Origin: Paragemmobacter ruber
Lineage (GTDB): Bacteria > Pseudomonadota > Alphaproteobacteria > Rhodobacterales > Rhodobacteraceae
Assembly (NCBI RefSeq): GCF_009908315.1
Contig: NZ_JAAATW010000004.1
Location: forward strand, 1-64,000
Length of the DNA: 64,000 bases
Direction of reading: 5' to 3'
Positions 9,151 through 17,536 of the stretch are shown in pieces. Every line of letters begins with the position of its first letter. Within the stretch, counting starts at the first letter, position 1. Below the pieces are notes generated by a model. The model saw nothing but the letters and a program-made list of their open reading frames with translations. It did no database searches and had not been told where the DNA came from. Position numbers and translations under genes: made by a program.

Positions 9151-10125
9151 ATGGATGCCATCCTGATCGAGAACCTGATTTCGCCGATCACCCTGTCCTT
9201 CATTCTGGGGATCATCGCCACGTTGATCCGGTCCGATCTGGAAATCCCGGAACCTGTGATCCGTATCTTTGCGATCTTTCTTCTGTTCTCCATCGGCTTG
9301 CAGGGCGGGCGCGAACTGGCGACCGCAGACCTTTCCAATGTTCTTGGCGCGGTGACGGTGACGGCGGCGATCGTGCTGTTCATCCCGCTGCTGATCTTCG
9401 TCGTCGCGCGCTATATCGTTCGGCTGTCGATCGTGGATTCCGCCGGGGTGGCGGCCTTGTACGGGTCGGTATCATCCGTGACGTTCGTGGTGGCCCGGGC
9501 CTATGCCGAAGGCGCGGGCTTCCCGATGGAGGGCTATGTCACAGGCCTTGTCGCCTTGATGGAATTGGGCATTCTGGTGGCCTTGTTCTATGGTCGGGTT
9601 GCACTGTCACGGGCGCAAGGCGTGCAAGGTGTGGCCCTGTCGGCGATCCTGAAGGAAACGTTGCGGGGGCGGGGGCTTTTGCTGTTGGGGGGCGGATTGG
9701 TGATAGGTGCTGCCTCGGGTGAAGCGAATTTCGCCAAGGTAGAGCCGTTCTTTGTCGATCTCTTCCGTGGTGTCCTCGTGCTGTTCCTGCTGGAAATGGG
9801 CATGACCGCCGGGCGGCAGTTGCGCGATTTCGCAAAGGTCGGCGGACGGATGCTCGCCTTCGGGCTGGCCATGCCCATGGTCAACGGCTTTGCGGTCAGC
9901 GGCCTTGCCACGCTGGCGGGTCTGCCGATGGGATCGGCCTTCGTCCTTGGCGCGGTGGCGGCATCGGCCAGCTACATCGACGCCCCCGCTGCCGTGCGGG
10001 CGACGTTTCCCGACGCCAATCCCTCGGTCTATCTGACGTCGTCGCTGGGCATCACCTTCCCCTTCATGCTGATCGCGGGGGTGCCGCTGGTCTGGCAGAT
10101 GACCGCGTTCTGGCAGGGTCTGTGA
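9151..10125 (+). CDS. SbtA-type sodium-dependent bicarbonate transporter family permease
   Basis: A membrane protein of 324 aa with about ten hydrophobic segments. The symmetric family segments are visible: RIFAIFLLFSIGLQGGREL near residue 40, ALYGSVSSVTFVVA near 105, and the C-terminal ASASYIDAPAAVRATFPDAN and TSSLGITFPFMLIAG. These match the SbtA family, known from cyanobacteria as high-affinity Na+/bicarbonate symporters. In heterotrophs the substrate is not established. The start is the ATG at 9151. It is followed after one base by the DUF6671 gene and then ilvD, so it forms an operon controlled by the divergent LysR gene. The presence of ilvD could mean an organic acid rather than bicarbonate is carried. 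Confidence 0.82.
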   Translation: MDAILIENLISPITLSFILGIIATLIRSDLEIPEPVIRIFAIFLLFSIGLQGGRELATADLSNVLGAVTVTAAIVLFIPLLIFVVARYIVRLSIVDSAGVAALYGSVSSVTFVVARAYAEGAGFPMEGYVTGLVALMELGILVALFYGRVALSRAQGVQGVALSAILKETLRGRGLLLLGGGLVIGAASGEANFAKVEPFFVDLFRGVLVLFLLEMGMTAGRQLRDFAKVGGRMLAFGLAMPMVNGFAVSGLATLAGLPMGSAFVLGAVAASASYIDAPAAVRATFPDANPSVYLTSSLGITFPFMLIAGVPLVWQMTAFWQGL

Positions 10126-10126
10126 C

Positions 10127-10945
10127 ATGGGATTGCCACAGCGCGTGGCGCTAGGAACGATGCACGGCAAAGAGGCGGCGATCGCGCCGCATTTCGCACG
10201 CATCGGCATCACGGTCGAACGGGCCGCCATCGACACAGATCGTTTCGGCACCTTCTCCGGCGAGATCGCCCGCATGGGAACCATGGCGGACGCCGCCCGA
10301 TCCAAGGCGCGCGCCGCCGCCGAGGTGACAGGCTTGCCGGTCGGTCTGGCCTCTGAAGGGGCCTATGGCCCCCACCCCGTGATCCCGTTCCTGCCCATCG
10401 GACAGGAACTCCTGCTCTGGCTCGATACGGAAACCGGACACGAGATCATCGAGACGATGACCGACGAACGCCCCAGCTACGATCAGCAGATCGTCACTTC
10501 GCCAAAGGACGCCGTGGCCTTTCTCGCGCGGACAGGCTTTCCCGCCCAAGCCGTGATCGTGCAGTCCGTACAGGCCATGGCGCCGGTGGCAAAGGGGATC
10601 ACCGATCCCGCCACCTTCGACAAGGCGGTGGCACAGGCGTTGGCCCAATCGGGCCAGGCCCATCTTCAGATCGACATGCGCGCGCATATGAACCCGCGAC
10701 GGATGGCGGTGATCGGGGAACTTGCCGGACGGCTGGCCGCCCGTCTGAACACCCCATGCCCGGCCTGCGCCGCACCGGGTTTCGGCCGTCTGCGCACAGT
10801 CGCCGGCCTGATCTGCCGTGACTGCGAAACCGAGACCGGCCTGATCGCGGCAGATGTGCATGGCTGCACCGCCTGCCGGCATGAGGTTGTCCTACCCCGC
10901 GCAGGCTTTGCTGATCCCGCCCATTGCCCCAGTTGCAACCCCTGA
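10127..10945 (+). CDS. DUF6671 family zinc-ribbon protein
   Basis: A protein of 272 aa with no signal peptide or membrane segment. The N-terminal two thirds are an alpha/beta domain (starts LPQRVALGTMHGKEAAIAP). The C-terminus holds two cysteine pairs of zinc-ribbon type: CPAC near residue 205 with CRDC near 228, then CTAC and a terminal CPSC. I recognise it as the DUF6671 family, whose function is unknown. It begins one base after the SbtA-like stop and ends 12 bases before ilvD. The coupling suggests a role linked to the transporter. Confidence 0.7.
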   Translation: MGLPQRVALGTMHGKEAAIAPHFARIGITVERAAIDTDRFGTFSGEIARMGTMADAARSKARAAAEVTGLPVGLASEGAYGPHPVIPFLPIGQELLLWLDTETGHEIIETMTDERPSYDQQIVTSPKDAVAFLARTGFPAQAVIVQSVQAMAPVAKGITDPATFDKAVAQALAQSGQAHLQIDMRAHMNPRRMAVIGELAGRLAARLNTPCPACAAPGFGRLRTVAGLICRDCETETGLIAADVHGCTACRHEVVLPRAGFADPAHCPSCNP

Positions 10946-10957
10946 AGGAGCCCGACC

Positions 10958-12688
10958 ATGACCTCCCGTTTCGACAAATCCCGCCTGCCGAGCCGCCATG
11001 TCACCGAAGGCCCCGCGCGCGCACCCCATCGCAGCTATTTTTACGCCATGGGGCTGAGCGAAGAGGAAATCCATCAACCTTGGGTCGGCGTCGCCACCTG
11101 CTGGAACGAGGCGGCGCCCTGCAATATCACGCTGAATCGTCAGGCGCAGGCGGTGAAGGCCGGCGTGAAGGCGGCGGGGGGGACGCCGCGCGAATTCACG
11201 ACGATCACCGTGACCGACGGTATCGCCATGGGGCATGAAGGGATGCGCTCCTCGCTCGCCTCGCGCGACGCGATTGCCGACACGGTCGAGCTGACGATGC
11301 GCGGTCATTGCTACGATGCGCTGGTGGGCTTGGCCGGGTGCGACAAATCCCTGCCGGGCATGATGATGGCGATGGTGCGGCTGAACGTGCCATCCGTCTT
11401 CATCTACGGCGGTTCGATCCTGCCGGGTCGCCTCGATGGGCGGGATGTGACGGTGCAGGACGTGTTCGAAGCCGTGGGCAGGCATCAGGCAGGCAACCTG
11501 TCGGATGCCGAACTGGCGATCCTCGAAAGGGTGGCCTGCCCGGGTGCGGGGGCCTGTGGCGCGCAGTATACGGCCAACACCATGGCCTGTGTGTCCGAAG
11601 CGATCGGCCTCGCCTTGCTGAACTCTTCCGGGGCGCCAGCCCCCTATGAAAGCCGCGACCATTACGGCCATACCAGCGGCGAAGCCGTCCTTCGCCTGAT
11701 CGAGAAGAACATCCGCGCCCGGGATATCGTCACCCGGAAATCCTTGGAAAATGCCGCGCGCATCGTAGCCTGCACCGGGGGCAGCACCAATGCCGCGCTG
11801 CACCTGCCCGCCATCGCGCATGAGGCAGGGGTGGATTTCGATCTGTTCGACGTGACCGATATCATGCGCGACACGCCCTATTTCTGCGATCTGCGTCCGG
11901 GCGGGAAATATGTGGCAAAGGACCTCTACGAGGTGGGCGGCGTTCCGGTCGTGTTGAAGGAACTCCAGAAGCTCGGCCTCATCCATGGCGATTGCATCAC
12001 CGCCTCGGGCCGGACATTGGGCGAGGAGCTGGATGATATCCGTGGCGAGGCGGACGGCCGCGTGATCTATCCCGCATCAACACCGCTCACGCCCACGGGC
12101 GGCGTGGTCGGCCTGCGCGGCAACCTCGCCCCCGACGGGGCCATCGTCAAAGTCGCGGGCATGACCGCAGAGGAACAGGTCTTCACCGGCCCCGCCCGCG
12201 TCTTCGAATCCGAAGAAGAGGCATTCGAGGCCGTCCGCGCCCGCGCTTATAGCGCGGGCGAGGTCATCGTGATCCGCAACGAAGGCCCCGCCGGTGGCCC
12301 CGGCATGCGCGAGATGCTGGCCACCACCGCAGCCATCTCGGGGCAGGGGATGGGCAAGAAGGTCGCCCTCATCACCGATGGCCGGTTCTCCGGCGCGACC
12401 CGTGGCTTCTGCGTCGGCCATATCGGGCCCGAAGCGGCCCATGGCGGGCCGATCGCGCTGATCCGGACGGGTGATGTCATCACCATCAACGCGATCACCG
12501 GCGAGTTGTCCGTGGCACTGAGCGATGCGGAACTCGCCGCCCGGCGTGCCGCGTGGTCTGGCCCACGCCCCACCCAATATGCCACAGGCGCCATCTGGAA
12601 ATTCGCCAAGCTCGTCGGCGGTGCCCGCTGGGGCGCGGTCACCCATCCGGGCGCCAAGGCGGAAAAGCACATCTACATGGATCTATGA
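10958..12688 (+). CDS. ilvD: Dihydroxy-acid dehydratase
   Basis: A 576-aa IlvD/Edd family dehydratase. In branched-chain amino acid synthesis IlvD converts 2,3-dihydroxy-isovalerate and its methylvalerate homologue to the 2-oxo acids. Iron-sulfur ligands are recognisable as Cys55 (CWNEAAPCN), Cys128 (GCDKSLPG, with Lys130) and Cys200 (CPGAGACGAQYTANTM). A strong ribosome site GAAGGAG precedes the ATG. Length and motifs fit IlvD rather than the longer Edd or the sugar-acid dehydratases. The setting is unusual for ilvD because it is third in an SbtA-like/DUF6671 operon under a LysR regulator, so a second copy acting on another dihydroxy acid cannot be excluded. Confidence 0.85.
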   Translation: MTSRFDKSRLPSRHVTEGPARAPHRSYFYAMGLSEEEIHQPWVGVATCWNEAAPCNITLNRQAQAVKAGVKAAGGTPREFTTITVTDGIAMGHEGMRSSLASRDAIADTVELTMRGHCYDALVGLAGCDKSLPGMMMAMVRLNVPSVFIYGGSILPGRLDGRDVTVQDVFEAVGRHQAGNLSDAELAILERVACPGAGACGAQYTANTMACVSEAIGLALLNSSGAPAPYESRDHYGHTSGEAVLRLIEKNIRARDIVTRKSLENAARIVACTGGSTNAALHLPAIAHEAGVDFDLFDVTDIMRDTPYFCDLRPGGKYVAKDLYEVGGVPVVLKELQKLGLIHGDCITASGRTLGEELDDIRGEADGRVIYPASTPLTPTGGVVGLRGNLAPDGAIVKVAGMTAEEQVFTGPARVFESEEEAFEAVRARAYSAGEVIVIRNEGPAGGPGMREMLATTAAISGQGMGKKVALITDGRFSGATRGFCVGHIGPEAAHGGPIALIRTGDVITINAITGELSVALSDAELAARRAAWSGPRPTQYATGAIWKFAKLVGGARWGAVTHPGAKAEKHIYMDL

Positions 12689-12826
12689 CACCTGACGCCG
12701 GCGTGGAGCGCTGATCCCCAACCCAAACGAACGGCAAAGGCCCTGCGTGAGCGGTGCCTTTGTCCAGAGGCCTGCCAAAAGGCACAGGGTCGCGCTGTCG
12801 CGGGACCATGCTGCCGTTCCCGCCGA

Positions 12827-13414
12827 TCAGTCGTTGTCGGATGTCCCCGCCCCGGCATTGTTGCGGGACGCAGCCGATGGCGGCACGGTCGTCCGCAAAG
12901 CCAGCCCGTCGAGGCAGTCGATGACCGATGCCGCGGCGATTGCGCGGTCCGCCCACTGGCGCAGCGGGCGGGCCGGTCCGATTTCCCAGCTTCTGGATGT
13001 GTCACGCCAAGCCGGGCCAAACATCACATGGCCCGAAGCCTCGACACTGACGACAATCCCGCTGGGATCGGTGATCCCCACGCTGCCAAATGTTCCTGCC
13101 ACCCGATGCAGAAACGGCAAGAGATAGCCAGGCCCCGCCAACCCGTCGGGTATCGCCACGGTGCTGCCTGCCGCAATCCCGCTTGGCAGGCTGTCGGCCA
13201 ATGCCGCGCCAAAGGTGACGGGATCGCCCCTGCCTTCGCAACATGCCGCCAGCCATGCCGCTGCCCAATCGGCCGCAGGAAGGGCGCGGCGCGACAGCCA
13301 GTCAGCAGCCCATCCCGCCTCCTCCGCCAGACCCCATGGCAAACCCGCCCCCCGCGCCGCCTTGGTCACAAGGGTGCGGATCTCGGAATGGGCCATGTCC
13401 AGCGATGCGACCAT
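12827..13414 (-). CDS. DUF3726 family protein
   Basis: A soluble protein of 195 aa that I recognise as DUF3726; function unknown. The N-terminus (SEIRTLVTKAARGAGLPWGLAEEAGWAADWL) is a conserved amphipathic start, and the middle holds an IPDGLAGPGYLLPFLHRVAG segment. There are no membrane segments and no signal peptide. It is the last gene of a tightly coupled catabolic operon; its ATG overlaps the stop of the 554-aa protein gene by one base (TGATG). Families of this kind that persist in one operon are often subunits or assembly partners of their neighbour. Confidence 0.68.
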   Translation of the reverse strand: MVASLDMAHSEIRTLVTKAARGAGLPWGLAEEAGWAADWLSRRALPAADWAAAWLAACCEGRGDPVTFGAALADSLPSGIAAGSTVAIPDGLAGPGYLLPFLHRVAGTFGSVGITDPSGIVVSVEASGHVMFGPAWRDTSRSWEIGPARPLRQWADRAIAAASVIDCLDGLALRTTVPPSAASRNNAGAGTSDND

Positions 13415-15078
13415 CAGCCGGCCAATTCGTCAGGAAAGGGCTGCCCCTGAAACAGGCTGATCCGAACCCAGCGGTCAGAGCGGGGATCAAACCGGTTGGC
13501 ACCGAAGAACGCCAGTTTGCAGCGCAGGATGTCGATGGGCAGCATGCCATGATCCAGAACATTGTCACGGATTTCGGCATAGGAAAGACCCTGCAGCATC
13601 TGGATCCGGCGCACCATATGCCGATGCTCGGGATGACGCAGCAGGAAGGCCGCGACGGGCCCGTCCTCTGGCCAGCCCTCCAGAGCAGCCGCCAGATCGC
13701 GAATGGCCCGCGCGATGCCCAGCGGTTGCTCCCGCTCCTGTCCGGCTTCTTCGTGGCGGTTGCCAAGCCGGGGTTCCAGCTTTTCTTCCGACACATACCA
13801 GAACCGCGCCACCTGTGCGGGGTCGTCAAAGTCGAACCTGCCCACCCAGCCATAGTCACGCGCCAGCACATCGCGCAGACGCGCCACGGTCAGCGCTCCG
13901 TCGATGGCGAAACCCGCCTCTTCATCGGCATGCAGGTGGTCCGACAGATCGTCGATCCATGCACCCTGCGGTTCAAGCATGAGGGACACCAGACATTCCT
14001 GCCCTTCCATCGACAATCGCGCCTCGGCCCACCGCCACAGCGCATCCCAAGGCCGGTGGCCATCTTTCTCCCAGCCCGTGGCGACATGATCCGCGATGCA
14101 GGCAAGATCGGCCCGCAACTGGGAAAGCTTCGCGATTTGCGCCGGATGATCGCTGTGCCAGGACCGGGCGTTTTCGGTCGCGCTGGCCAGGGCCGCCAAG
14201 AACCCCTCAAGCGCGGAAGGATCAACCGCGGGCAGCGCGCGCACGCGCGCCAGCGCGGTTTCGCGCACGGTGATCCAGTTGTTCAACAGGCGCGGATGGC
14301 GGACAAGGAAAGGCGCCATGCCCAACCCGGTAGAGTTGCCAACACCCAATCTGCGCCGCAAATCGCGGGCCAGCGGAACAGCCCGGTCTCCGCCTTTCAC
14401 CCGCGCCAGATGCTCTGCGATATCCACCGTAAAGGCACGGATCAGCCAGACGGAAAGCATCTCGGCCTGGAAGGGCGCCTGCAACTCTGGCCGATCGGCG
14501 ATCTGATCCCGGTCCGCTGCGCCGAACTTGCCCGAACCATAGACGGCGGTCGTCCGCATCAGATAGCCCACCGCGTCGATTTCCGCGATGTCGGGTTGCC
14601 GCCCCTCGGCCAGCCGGTCAACGACATGCGAAAACAGCCGGACGGAACGGTTGGCCCGGCTCAGGCACAGCTCGCGCGCGCTGATGCGACCTGCCTCTTG
14701 CACGGGGACATTGGCCGCCAGCCGGTCAAGATCGCGGGTCGTCGGTTCGCCATCGACCAGCGCAAAGGTGGCGTCCCATGCGGTGGCGATCACGCGGTCC
14801 GACCGCATCTCATCGGGCAGGTCATGGGCAAATGCGACCAGACAATAGGTCCGCTCCGGCCCGCGTGCGCGATACACCGCGCGCCCCACACCCCGGCTGT
14901 CCACCTCCCACAGGGGGCGGTCGAAACGCCAGCCTTCCGCCTTCAGCCGCCGCAACAAAACACGCAGGAAGGACAGCCGCATCGGATGGGCCGATCCCAT
15001 GCGCAACAGCCGCATCACGCAATCAGGATCGCGCAGCGGAATGGTCGTCTCCGTATCCTTGCGTTCCGCGATGGTCAT
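13414..15078 (-). CDS. Conserved protein of unknown family, 554 aa
   Basis: I do not recognise a named domain. It is a 554-aa soluble protein, rich in Arg, Trp and acidic residues, with no signal peptide, membrane helix or nucleotide-binding loop. Visible segments include a basic N-terminus (VMRLLRMGSAHPMRLSFLRV), GVGRAVYRARGPERTYCLVAFAH, a central RRLGVGNSTGLGMAPFLV, and a C-terminal part ending in QGQPFPDELAG. Repeated Arg-His-Pro and Trp-containing helices suggest an alpha-helical enzyme or binding protein. Its stop overlaps the DUF3726 start by one base and its start overlaps the M19-like gene by four, so it belongs to the same pathway. Confidence 0.75.
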   Translation of the reverse strand: MTIAERKDTETTIPLRDPDCVMRLLRMGSAHPMRLSFLRVLLRRLKAEGWRFDRPLWEVDSRGVGRAVYRARGPERTYCLVAFAHDLPDEMRSDRVIATAWDATFALVDGEPTTRDLDRLAANVPVQEAGRISARELCLSRANRSVRLFSHVVDRLAEGRQPDIAEIDAVGYLMRTTAVYGSGKFGAADRDQIADRPELQAPFQAEMLSVWLIRAFTVDIAEHLARVKGGDRAVPLARDLRRRLGVGNSTGLGMAPFLVRHPRLLNNWITVRETALARVRALPAVDPSALEGFLAALASATENARSWHSDHPAQIAKLSQLRADLACIADHVATGWEKDGHRPWDALWRWAEARLSMEGQECLVSLMLEPQGAWIDDLSDHLHADEEAGFAIDGALTVARLRDVLARDYGWVGRFDFDDPAQVARFWYVSEEKLEPRLGNRHEEAGQEREQPLGIARAIRDLAAALEGWPEDGPVAAFLLRHPEHRHMVRRIQMLQGLSYAEIRDNVLDHGMLPIDILRCKLAFFGANRFDPRSDRWVRISLFQGQPFPDELAG

Positions 15079-16085
15079 TCCGCCGCCCTCTTCGCCACGG
15101 TCCCCGCTGCGGCCGCCCCAAAGGACGTTCCAAAGAACCGCGCCCAGTTGCCGCCCATGATCGCCTCCACCTCGGCGGTCGAGAACCCGGCCACCCGCAA
15201 CCCATCAGCGATATTCCTGAAATCGCGATTGTCCCGGAACCAGCCCGGCATCGCGGGAAAGCCCGGCGCGTCCTTGCTGCCTTCGCCATAGTCGATGGCC
15301 TTGGTCCAGCGCCCGGTCCGCATCCATTCCACGACGCTGTCAGGCTGGTTCTGGCACAGATCGGTGCCGATCCCGATGAAATGCGTCCCGAACCGTTCGG
15401 CAGTACGGGCGATCATCGTGCAGAAGTCCTCGATCCGGCAGGCCGAGCCGCCCGCCAGATGGTGCGGATAGAGAGAAAAGCCAAGCATCCCCCCCGTTTC
15501 CGCCAAGGCCCCGATCACCGTTTCCGATTTGTTGCGCCGTGCGGGGTGCCACAGGGCCGGATTGGCATGGGTGATGGCAATAGGCCGTGCCGATTGCTCC
15601 ACGGCCGCCAGAGTTGAGCGTTCCCCCGAATGGCTCATGTCCACGACCATGCCCACGCGGTTCATCTCGGCCACGACCTCGCGGCCCATCCGGGTGAGGC
15701 CGGTGTCCTCTGTCTCATAGCAGCCCGTCGCCAGAAGCGACTGGTTGTTGTAGCTCAACTGCATGAACCGCAGCCCGAGCCGGTGCAGCACCTCGACCAG
15801 ACCGATGTCATCCTCGATGCAGGAAGGGTTCTGCGCCCCGAAAAAGATCGCCGTCCGCCCGCTGGCGCGCGCCGTTGCGATGTCATCGGCGGTAAAGCCC
15901 TGAAAGATCAGTTCCGGCCAGCGCTCGAACCAGCGGTTCCAGCGTTCGATGTTTGCCACCGTCTCGCGAAAGTTCTCGTGATAGACCAGCGTCACATGCA
16001 CGGCATCCACGCCACCTGCGCGAAGTTCGTGAAAGATGGCCTCGGACCAATTCGAATACTGCAGCCCGTCGATCAGGTAACTCAT
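15075..16085 (-). CDS. M19 membrane-dipeptidase-like metallohydrolase, altered metal site
   Basis: A 336-aa TIM-barrel hydrolase of the peptidase M19 (renal dipeptidase) family. The second half of the active site is kept: His152 (VDMSHSG), His173 (ITHANPA), Arg183 (ARRNKSE) and Asp242 (GIGTDLCQNQ). The first metal motif, His-x-Asp after the initial DG, reads DGLQYSNW here, and the bridging Glu of the EGG-type motif is replaced in FFGAQNPS. So the classic binuclear zinc centre is incomplete and true dipeptidase activity is doubtful. It overlaps both flanking genes by four bases. A hydrolytic ring-opening or amide-cleaving step in the operon's pathway is inferred. Confidence 0.8.
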   Translation of the reverse strand: MSYLIDGLQYSNWSEAIFHELRAGGVDAVHVTLVYHENFRETVANIERWNRWFERWPELIFQGFTADDIATARASGRTAIFFGAQNPSCIEDDIGLVEVLHRLGLRFMQLSYNNQSLLATGCYETEDTGLTRMGREVVAEMNRVGMVVDMSHSGERSTLAAVEQSARPIAITHANPALWHPARRNKSETVIGALAETGGMLGFSLYPHHLAGGSACRIEDFCTMIARTAERFGTHFIGIGTDLCQNQPDSVVEWMRTGRWTKAIDYGEGSKDAPGFPAMPGWFRDNRDFRNIADGLRVAGFSTAEVEAIMGGNWARFFGTSFGAAAAGTVAKRAAE

Positions 16086-17536
16086 TCCGGCGCCCCTGCC
16101 GCCATGTAGGCGGTCTTGACCGTGGTAAAGAACTCGGCGGCATAGCGTCCCTGCTCACGCGGACCAAAGGACGACATTCCGCGCCCGCCGAAGGGAACGT
16201 GATAGTCCGTTCCCGCCGTGGGCAGGTTTACCATGACACAGCCCGCACGCATGTTGGCACGAAAATGTGCCGCCCGTGCCAGACTGCGGGTCATGATCCC
16301 GGCGGTCAGTCCGAAGGGCGTGTCATTGGCGATGGCCAGCGCCTCGGCATAGCTGTCGGCGGGAAGGATGCAGGTGATCGGGGCGAACAGTTCCGTGCGG
16401 TTCACCTGCATGCTGTTGCTGGTTCCGGCTAGAATGGTGGGCGCCATGTAGTGGCCTTTCGTCGGGCGCTCCAGCGCGTCCCCGCCAGTTAGAACCTCTG
16501 CCCCTTCCGCCCTGCCCCGCGCCACCCAGTCCAGATTGGCGGCCAGCTGTGCCGCGCTCACCACAGGGCCGATCTGCGTGCCCTCGGCCAGCGCATGGCC
16601 CACCCGCAGGGCTTCTGTGGCGGCGACCAGCCGGGCGGTGAACGCCTCCAGCACCTTGCGATGCACGATCAGGCGCGACGCGGCGGTGCATTTCTGCCCC
16701 GTCCCGCCAAAGGCCGCATTGCAGGCATGTGCCACGGCCAACTCCATGTCGCAGTCATCCATGATGAGCATCGGGTTCTTCGACCCCATCTCCATCTGCA
16801 GCTTGGCACGATTTGCCAGCACGCGGGCGGCGATGCCCTGGCCTACCTCCACCGATCCGGTGAAGGTGACCGCCGCCACGTCCGGATGGCCCACCAGCGC
16901 ATCGCCCACCGCGCGCCCGGGTCCAAGCACCATGTTGAACGCTCCCGCAGGCAACCCTGCCCGCGCGATCACCTGCGTCAGCGCCACGGCCGAGGCCGGG
17001 GTCAGGTTGGCGGGTTTCCACACCACGGCATTGCCATAGGCCAGCGCCGGGGCAATCTTCCACGCGGGCGTCGCCACGGGAAAGTTCCACGGTGTCACGA
17101 TCGCCACCACGCCCACGGGTTCGCGCCGAACCTCGATCTCTATCCCCGGGCGCACGCTTTCCGCTTGGTCGCCGTGGCAGCGCAAGGCCTCGGCGGCGAA
17201 CCAGGTGAAGAACTGGCCCGCACGATAGACCTCGCCTTTCCCCTCGGCGAAAGGTTTGCCCTCCTCCCGCGACAGGACTGCGCCGATCTCGCCCGCGCGG
17301 GCCATCAGTTCCGTGCCGATCTGCATCAGCGCGTCATGCCGTCGCTGGATTCCCGCGGCGGCCCATTTCGGCTGCGCGTCGCGCGCAGCGGCCACCGCGC
17401 GATCCATGTCTGCGGCCGAGCCTTGCGCATAATTGCCGATCACATCGGACAGGTCCGACGGGTTTACATTGGCGACCGTCGCCTCCCCCTCGCACCAGTC
17501 GCCCGCGATGTAGTTGCGTGTTTCCAAGTCCATCAT
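16082..17536 (-). CDS. NAD(P)-dependent aldehyde dehydrogenase
   Basis: A 484-aa aldehyde dehydrogenase superfamily enzyme that oxidises an aldehyde to its acid. Catalytic Cys283 lies in GGTGQKCTAASR, Glu249 in LQMEMGSKNP and Asn151 in TPWNFPVATPAWK; the nucleotide-binding FTGSVEVGQ follows near 226. A second ATG one codon in (17533) is an equal start. It overlaps proV-like and M19-like genes by four bases each. The substrate is probably the semialdehyde made in the operon's pathway. Motifs resemble the succinate- and 2,5-dioxopentanoate-semialdehyde dehydrogenase group, but this cannot be fixed from sequence. Confidence 0.9.
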   Translation of the reverse strand: MMDLETRNYIAGDWCEGEATVANVNPSDLSDVIGNYAQGSAADMDRAVAAARDAQPKWAAAGIQRRHDALMQIGTELMARAGEIGAVLSREEGKPFAEGKGEVYRAGQFFTWFAAEALRCHGDQAESVRPGIEIEVRREPVGVVAIVTPWNFPVATPAWKIAPALAYGNAVVWKPANLTPASAVALTQVIARAGLPAGAFNMVLGPGRAVGDALVGHPDVAAVTFTGSVEVGQGIAARVLANRAKLQMEMGSKNPMLIMDDCDMELAVAHACNAAFGGTGQKCTAASRLIVHRKVLEAFTARLVAATEALRVGHALAEGTQIGPVVSAAQLAANLDWVARGRAEGAEVLTGGDALERPTKGHYMAPTILAGTSNSMQVNRTELFAPITCILPADSYAEALAIANDTPFGLTAGIMTRSLARAAHFRANMRAGCVMVNLPTAGTDYHVPFGGRGMSSFGPREQGRYAAEFFTTVKTAYMAAGAPE

